This document shows positions 60,481 through 64,000 of a stretch of DNA of 64,000 bases, piece by piece. This DNA comes from Sitta carolinensis (lineage: Eukaryota; Chordata; Aves; Passeriformes; Sittidae), in contig CM063284.1 of NCBI GenBank assembly GCA_032173965.1, forward strand, positions 118,208,410-118,272,409, in the 5' to 3' direction. A program made the translations under genes and the position numbers. Under the pieces are notes generated by a model. It worked only from the letters and a program-made list of their open reading frames with translations. It was not told the origin of the DNA and did no database searches. The first letter of the stretch is position 1, and each line of letters begins with the position of its first letter.

Positions 60481-63420
60481 GGGACTAAGGAGGAGAGAGA
60501 ACACATTAAGAGCCGAGAAAATGTTTCTGAATATGAAACCAACAAAATATTAAACAAAACCAAGGCTCGAAAGATAAATTAAATGTAGCATAAAAAAAAA
60601 TCCAGAGGCTTTAAAGGATACTGGCATTAGTGTTTGAGCATTATAAGGAAAGCTTGTCCTCTTTATTTACATGAAGTGGATATTTTGTTGCTGTTGTTAT
60701 GGACTTAGCGATGTTTGTCTGCCTTCAATTTTCTCTTTGCAATGAAAAATTGTTGTGAGATGATTTCTAGTCTTAGCTGCTTTACATGACAGTATTATCA
60801 AGGATTCATCAAGAGGCCATCTGTCGAATTTATGAAAAAAAATGCAAAAACAAAACAGATGAAAAGGAGAGAGCAAGACAGAGACTAGTCCAGGGGACGA
60901 TAGATGTGGCAGCATGTGCCTCAGTGTGAAAATTACAACATTTAAATACTGTAGAATAAATTACTGTGCCGAAAACTTAGTGATGCTCTCCCACTTCAGA
61001 TTCTCTTCTTATGATGAGAACATAATGAAATAGATCACAGACCAAATCATTTTTTCCTGTGGCTATTATTATATTCTAATGAAAAATTAAAATGGAGTAA
61101 AGACATAAAACCTGTAAGGGAATCAAATAAGCTTAGCTACTGAGTCATTTCTTAGGTATCTCCAAAATGTACGGCTGATGTGGAAACAATAAATTCATAG
61201 TTTTTTTATGTCTGTAATCAACTGATCTCCCCCTGTTTTTCATATTTTCTTGCATCTTTATTGTTAGTATGTGCCAACTCAAATACATGCCTGTGACATG
61301 GAAAAGATAATGGAAGGGCAAAATAAAATATTTGTCTTCATTACAACTGGTTGAATTGCATAGCAAAGTAAGTAAAATATAAACATCTATTCCCAAACAT
61401 TATATATTGCATATAAAATTCACTGTCTACTGTTTTCTAACTACATTGATACCTATGTTTACACACTGTGTATAAGATATAAATTTGAATCAAATATGTG
61501 CATATTGTAATCAGGCTGGTTGGATTTAATCAGAATTTAAGAGTTTTAATCCAGCTGGATATGTATATTTAAAAATTCCATGTCTATCCTAGTCCTTCTT
61601 TTCTTCTGTCTTCCATGAGGAATGCACTTGAACTTCTGTGAAAATTTGTGATAAGCTAAGAGGGAAAATATTTCACTGATTATTGCACAAATTCAAAGAT
61701 TTTGAACAACCTTTCCCCAGATGTAATTTGTGTTTTACTGATTATGCTTAAAGTTACGGAAAGCCAGCCACCAGACTATATCCATAAAAATGCAAAAATA
61801 ATTCCGAATTTGTCATACCATGTATTTTAAACATAACTCTAATACATAACGAAAAAATTGAATTCTCCATGTCCACACAGGATGAAAAACTAAGAGAAGA
61901 AAAGACTGATACTGCTGTTATATACCACACTTAGAAAGACGGTCACAATAGTTAACTCTGACTTTCTCTACCAAAACGTCCCCCAAAAGTAGATGGCCTA
62001 CCAACAATTATGATTTTCTGTATGTGAGAAAGAGCAGATGAAACTGCCCTCAATCTAAAGACCTTCCTCAACTACTCTAGTTTGTGTCAGAAACCAACTG
62101 CTGCACTAATGTCCATGAGTTCCATTTTTTAACTAACAAGTAAAAAAGGCTACATCTGGAAGTCCATCAAACAGTCCTCAAGCACACAATCATTCCATTT
62201 ACATGATGAATATGCATAGTGCATGGAGAAGGCAACACCCAAAAATCTTCAGTTGACTTGGGAAAAAAAAGCACCAAGATAATCATTAATTTTAACTTAA
62301 TTGAGTTGGGAAGATCATCTTGATGCATCAGTAATTAAATGACAGCAAACACCATAAAAGTAAACTGTGCATATATCTTAATGGCACAGAGCAAAGCAAA
62401 ACTACTTACAAGGTCTAAACTCTGTGTCCTTCCAAAACTACAATACAGTTTATGGCTGAAGACCACTGTATCATTCACTGTAGCCTGGGAGACTGCATTA
62501 GGGAGAATCTGTGGCCCTGGAAATATATGCTTACTTATTTAACTTTACTCGTGAGGCCAAGCTCACAAATTTCAGTTGTACTTGACCCAACTGTAAGGGC
62601 AAGCATATACAAATCCCTCTGAAAGATGGGCCATAAAATTTACATTCTGGAAACTTTTTTTAATACAATTATGCAAATATTACTATCACGTTTTTATGCT
62701 TTAAGGACCAATTCTTTAATTATATAAGCATCAATATTCACTTGACAACTGTGATGTAATTACAAGCAAAAGGAGAGGTAGTTATGCTGGGAAGGGGGCT
62801 AATCAAGTAAAAATCTTCTTTGGGGTATCTTCTTTTGAATCTACTCAAATACCTGAATATTAAAAAAAAGTCAGGAGAACAATTCTATTACAAAAATATT
62901 GTCTGCAGGACTTGCCTTCTGATTTAAAAGAAGATTGGTATGTGAATACCAGACTTGGTACATTTTTTGAAGAAGGACCTGTCACACAAATGCAGTGAAC
63001 CCAGAGTTTCTCAGGGATCAGTAATATTGCTTGTAGAAATTAACAGAGAAGAAACCCACAGCAATCAAGTATATTCTATCACATATACACTATTAACATT
63101 TATGATATGACCAAACATTTGGATAAAGATTGTTCCACAGTCAAAGGGAAATAAAAAAACTTGTTGACAGTGATTTTTGATCCTCACTTCATTGCATCTC
63201 TAGAAACAATTCAGATGCAAAAAATGGCATCAACAAACCATCAGTGTCCTCTGTGACTGATTTTTAAGAATCCAGCTGCCTTGTTTAGAATTGACCATTT
63301 CTTTTTCTCTGCATTCTCCAAGAAAAACAAATTAAAACCTTTGCCCGAACCAATTTGAGGACCAGCCCATGCTGAAACAGCACAAGGCTCCTTCAAGTTT
63401 CAAGGGAGTGGGGTCTCTCA
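60481..63420. other. AT-rich non-coding DNA
   Basis: No gene or repeat family recognised. Frames at 60697-60915, 61145-61396 and 62339-62542 are short and lack motifs. Confidence 0.5.
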
Positions 63421-63429
63421 CACAGATGC

Positions 63430-63680
63430 AGAATTCTGCAGACATCCAGCCCGATATTGATACATCATTTAAGCACTTCCCTCACGCCTAACCATTATCT
63501 CTGTACTGTGCAACAAAACCCCGTGGTCACATACAATAACAATCAGCAACAAAAAAGAATCGTCATGCAAGCACTGCAGGTCCGGTTCCGTTAGGAGCAG
63601 AGAATTCCTGGTACTCCAATTAATTTACTGGGCTCAGATGCAGTTGTTTCACTGACAGCAGATTTGCCACAGAAGCTGTG
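63430..63680. promoter_or_regulatory. possible conserved non-coding element
   Basis: Non-repetitive segment with CpGs at GCCCGATATTGAT, TCACGCC, CCCCGTGG, AATCGTCATGC and GGTCCGGTTCCGTTAGG, and a homeodomain-type CCAATTAATTTAC. No frame is open across it. It resembles other CpG-retaining regulatory candidates in the window. Confidence 0.25.
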
Positions 63681-64000
63681 GTCCCATTTTTGGGAAATTG
63701 AGAGCTTTTGTGCCACTCTTTACCTGTCCCAAATTGCTGGCACCCTGAAAAGGAGAATGATGCTGGGGCAGGGCTGCGTGGGAGAACATGAAAACACATT
63801 CCATTAAATTAGTTACTCAAGTGTGTAACACTGCCTTGCACAGGAGTCAATTACCCTGATAGCCCTGCTCTGCCCCACTCCCTATCACCATATGACTGAA
63901 GATCCATTGTATAATCATACCCTGCAATAAGGTGTCAGGAAAGGACATTAGGCGTCTCTGAAGCAATAAGCATTAACTGGGTACAATATTTTCCTGGGTC
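63681..64000. other. non-coding DNA to window end
   Basis: Nothing recognised. Confidence 0.5.

Noticed and set aside
1..64000. Bacterial-type systems such as CRISPR arrays, operons or defence islands
   Set aside because: No regularly spaced direct repeats, no tandem long frames with ribosome binding sites, and CR1 LINEs show the DNA is from a vertebrate.

Overview
The window looks like a gene-poor stretch of a bird genome. The evidence is the repeat content. Every clearly recognisable transposon is a 5'-truncated CR1 LINE: plus strand at 21095-21690 and 30395-30650, minus strand at 47948-49140 and 58185-58540. An older CR1 tail lies at 9378-9430, with fragments that read like ancient amniote MIR/CORE-SINEs at 29770-30045, 15350-15410 and perhaps 37615-37715. 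I saw no L1, Alu or B1/B2 sequence, no operon-like gene packing and no CRISPR array. The DNA is AT-rich, with many A/T homopolymer runs, and long open frames are rare. I could not assign any protein-coding gene with confidence. The window is probably intergenic, or the inside of a very large intron, on an avian chromosome. The species cannot be fixed from this sequence.

Layout. 1-12 kb: AT-rich non-coding DNA with one possible exon (910-1121, minus), a higher-GC block with two overlapping frames (3560-3985) and a GC-rich patch (6216-6590). 12-14 kb: a possible LTR-like block (12080-12870) with an 86-base pure purine tract and an AATAAA, then a CpG-containing segment (12890-13125) and two probable conserved regulatory elements. 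14-30 kb: mostly featureless DNA with one CR1, a poly(T) inside an inverted repeat, a second CpG-rich patch (26130-26460) and a MIR-like fragment. 30-45 kb: a CR1, a homeodomain-site-dense block near 32.0 kb, and moderate-GC patches at 32.6-33.1, 40.4-40.8 and 41.5 kb. 45-52.5 kb: the most gene-like part, with a possible small membrane-peptide exon (45111-45287, minus), a long CR1, and a possible minus-strand terminal exon with an AU-rich 3' UTR (about 51290-51960). 52.5-64 kb: simple repeats, a CR1, a 10-bp-arm hairpin at 57233, and enhancer-like segments at 60.2 and 63.5 kb.

No pathway or gene system can be reconstructed. The best leads are three exon-like signals on the minus strand and several CpG-retaining or homeodomain-rich segments that look like conserved regulatory DNA. 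All of them are hypotheses that need a cross-species alignment or RNA evidence.
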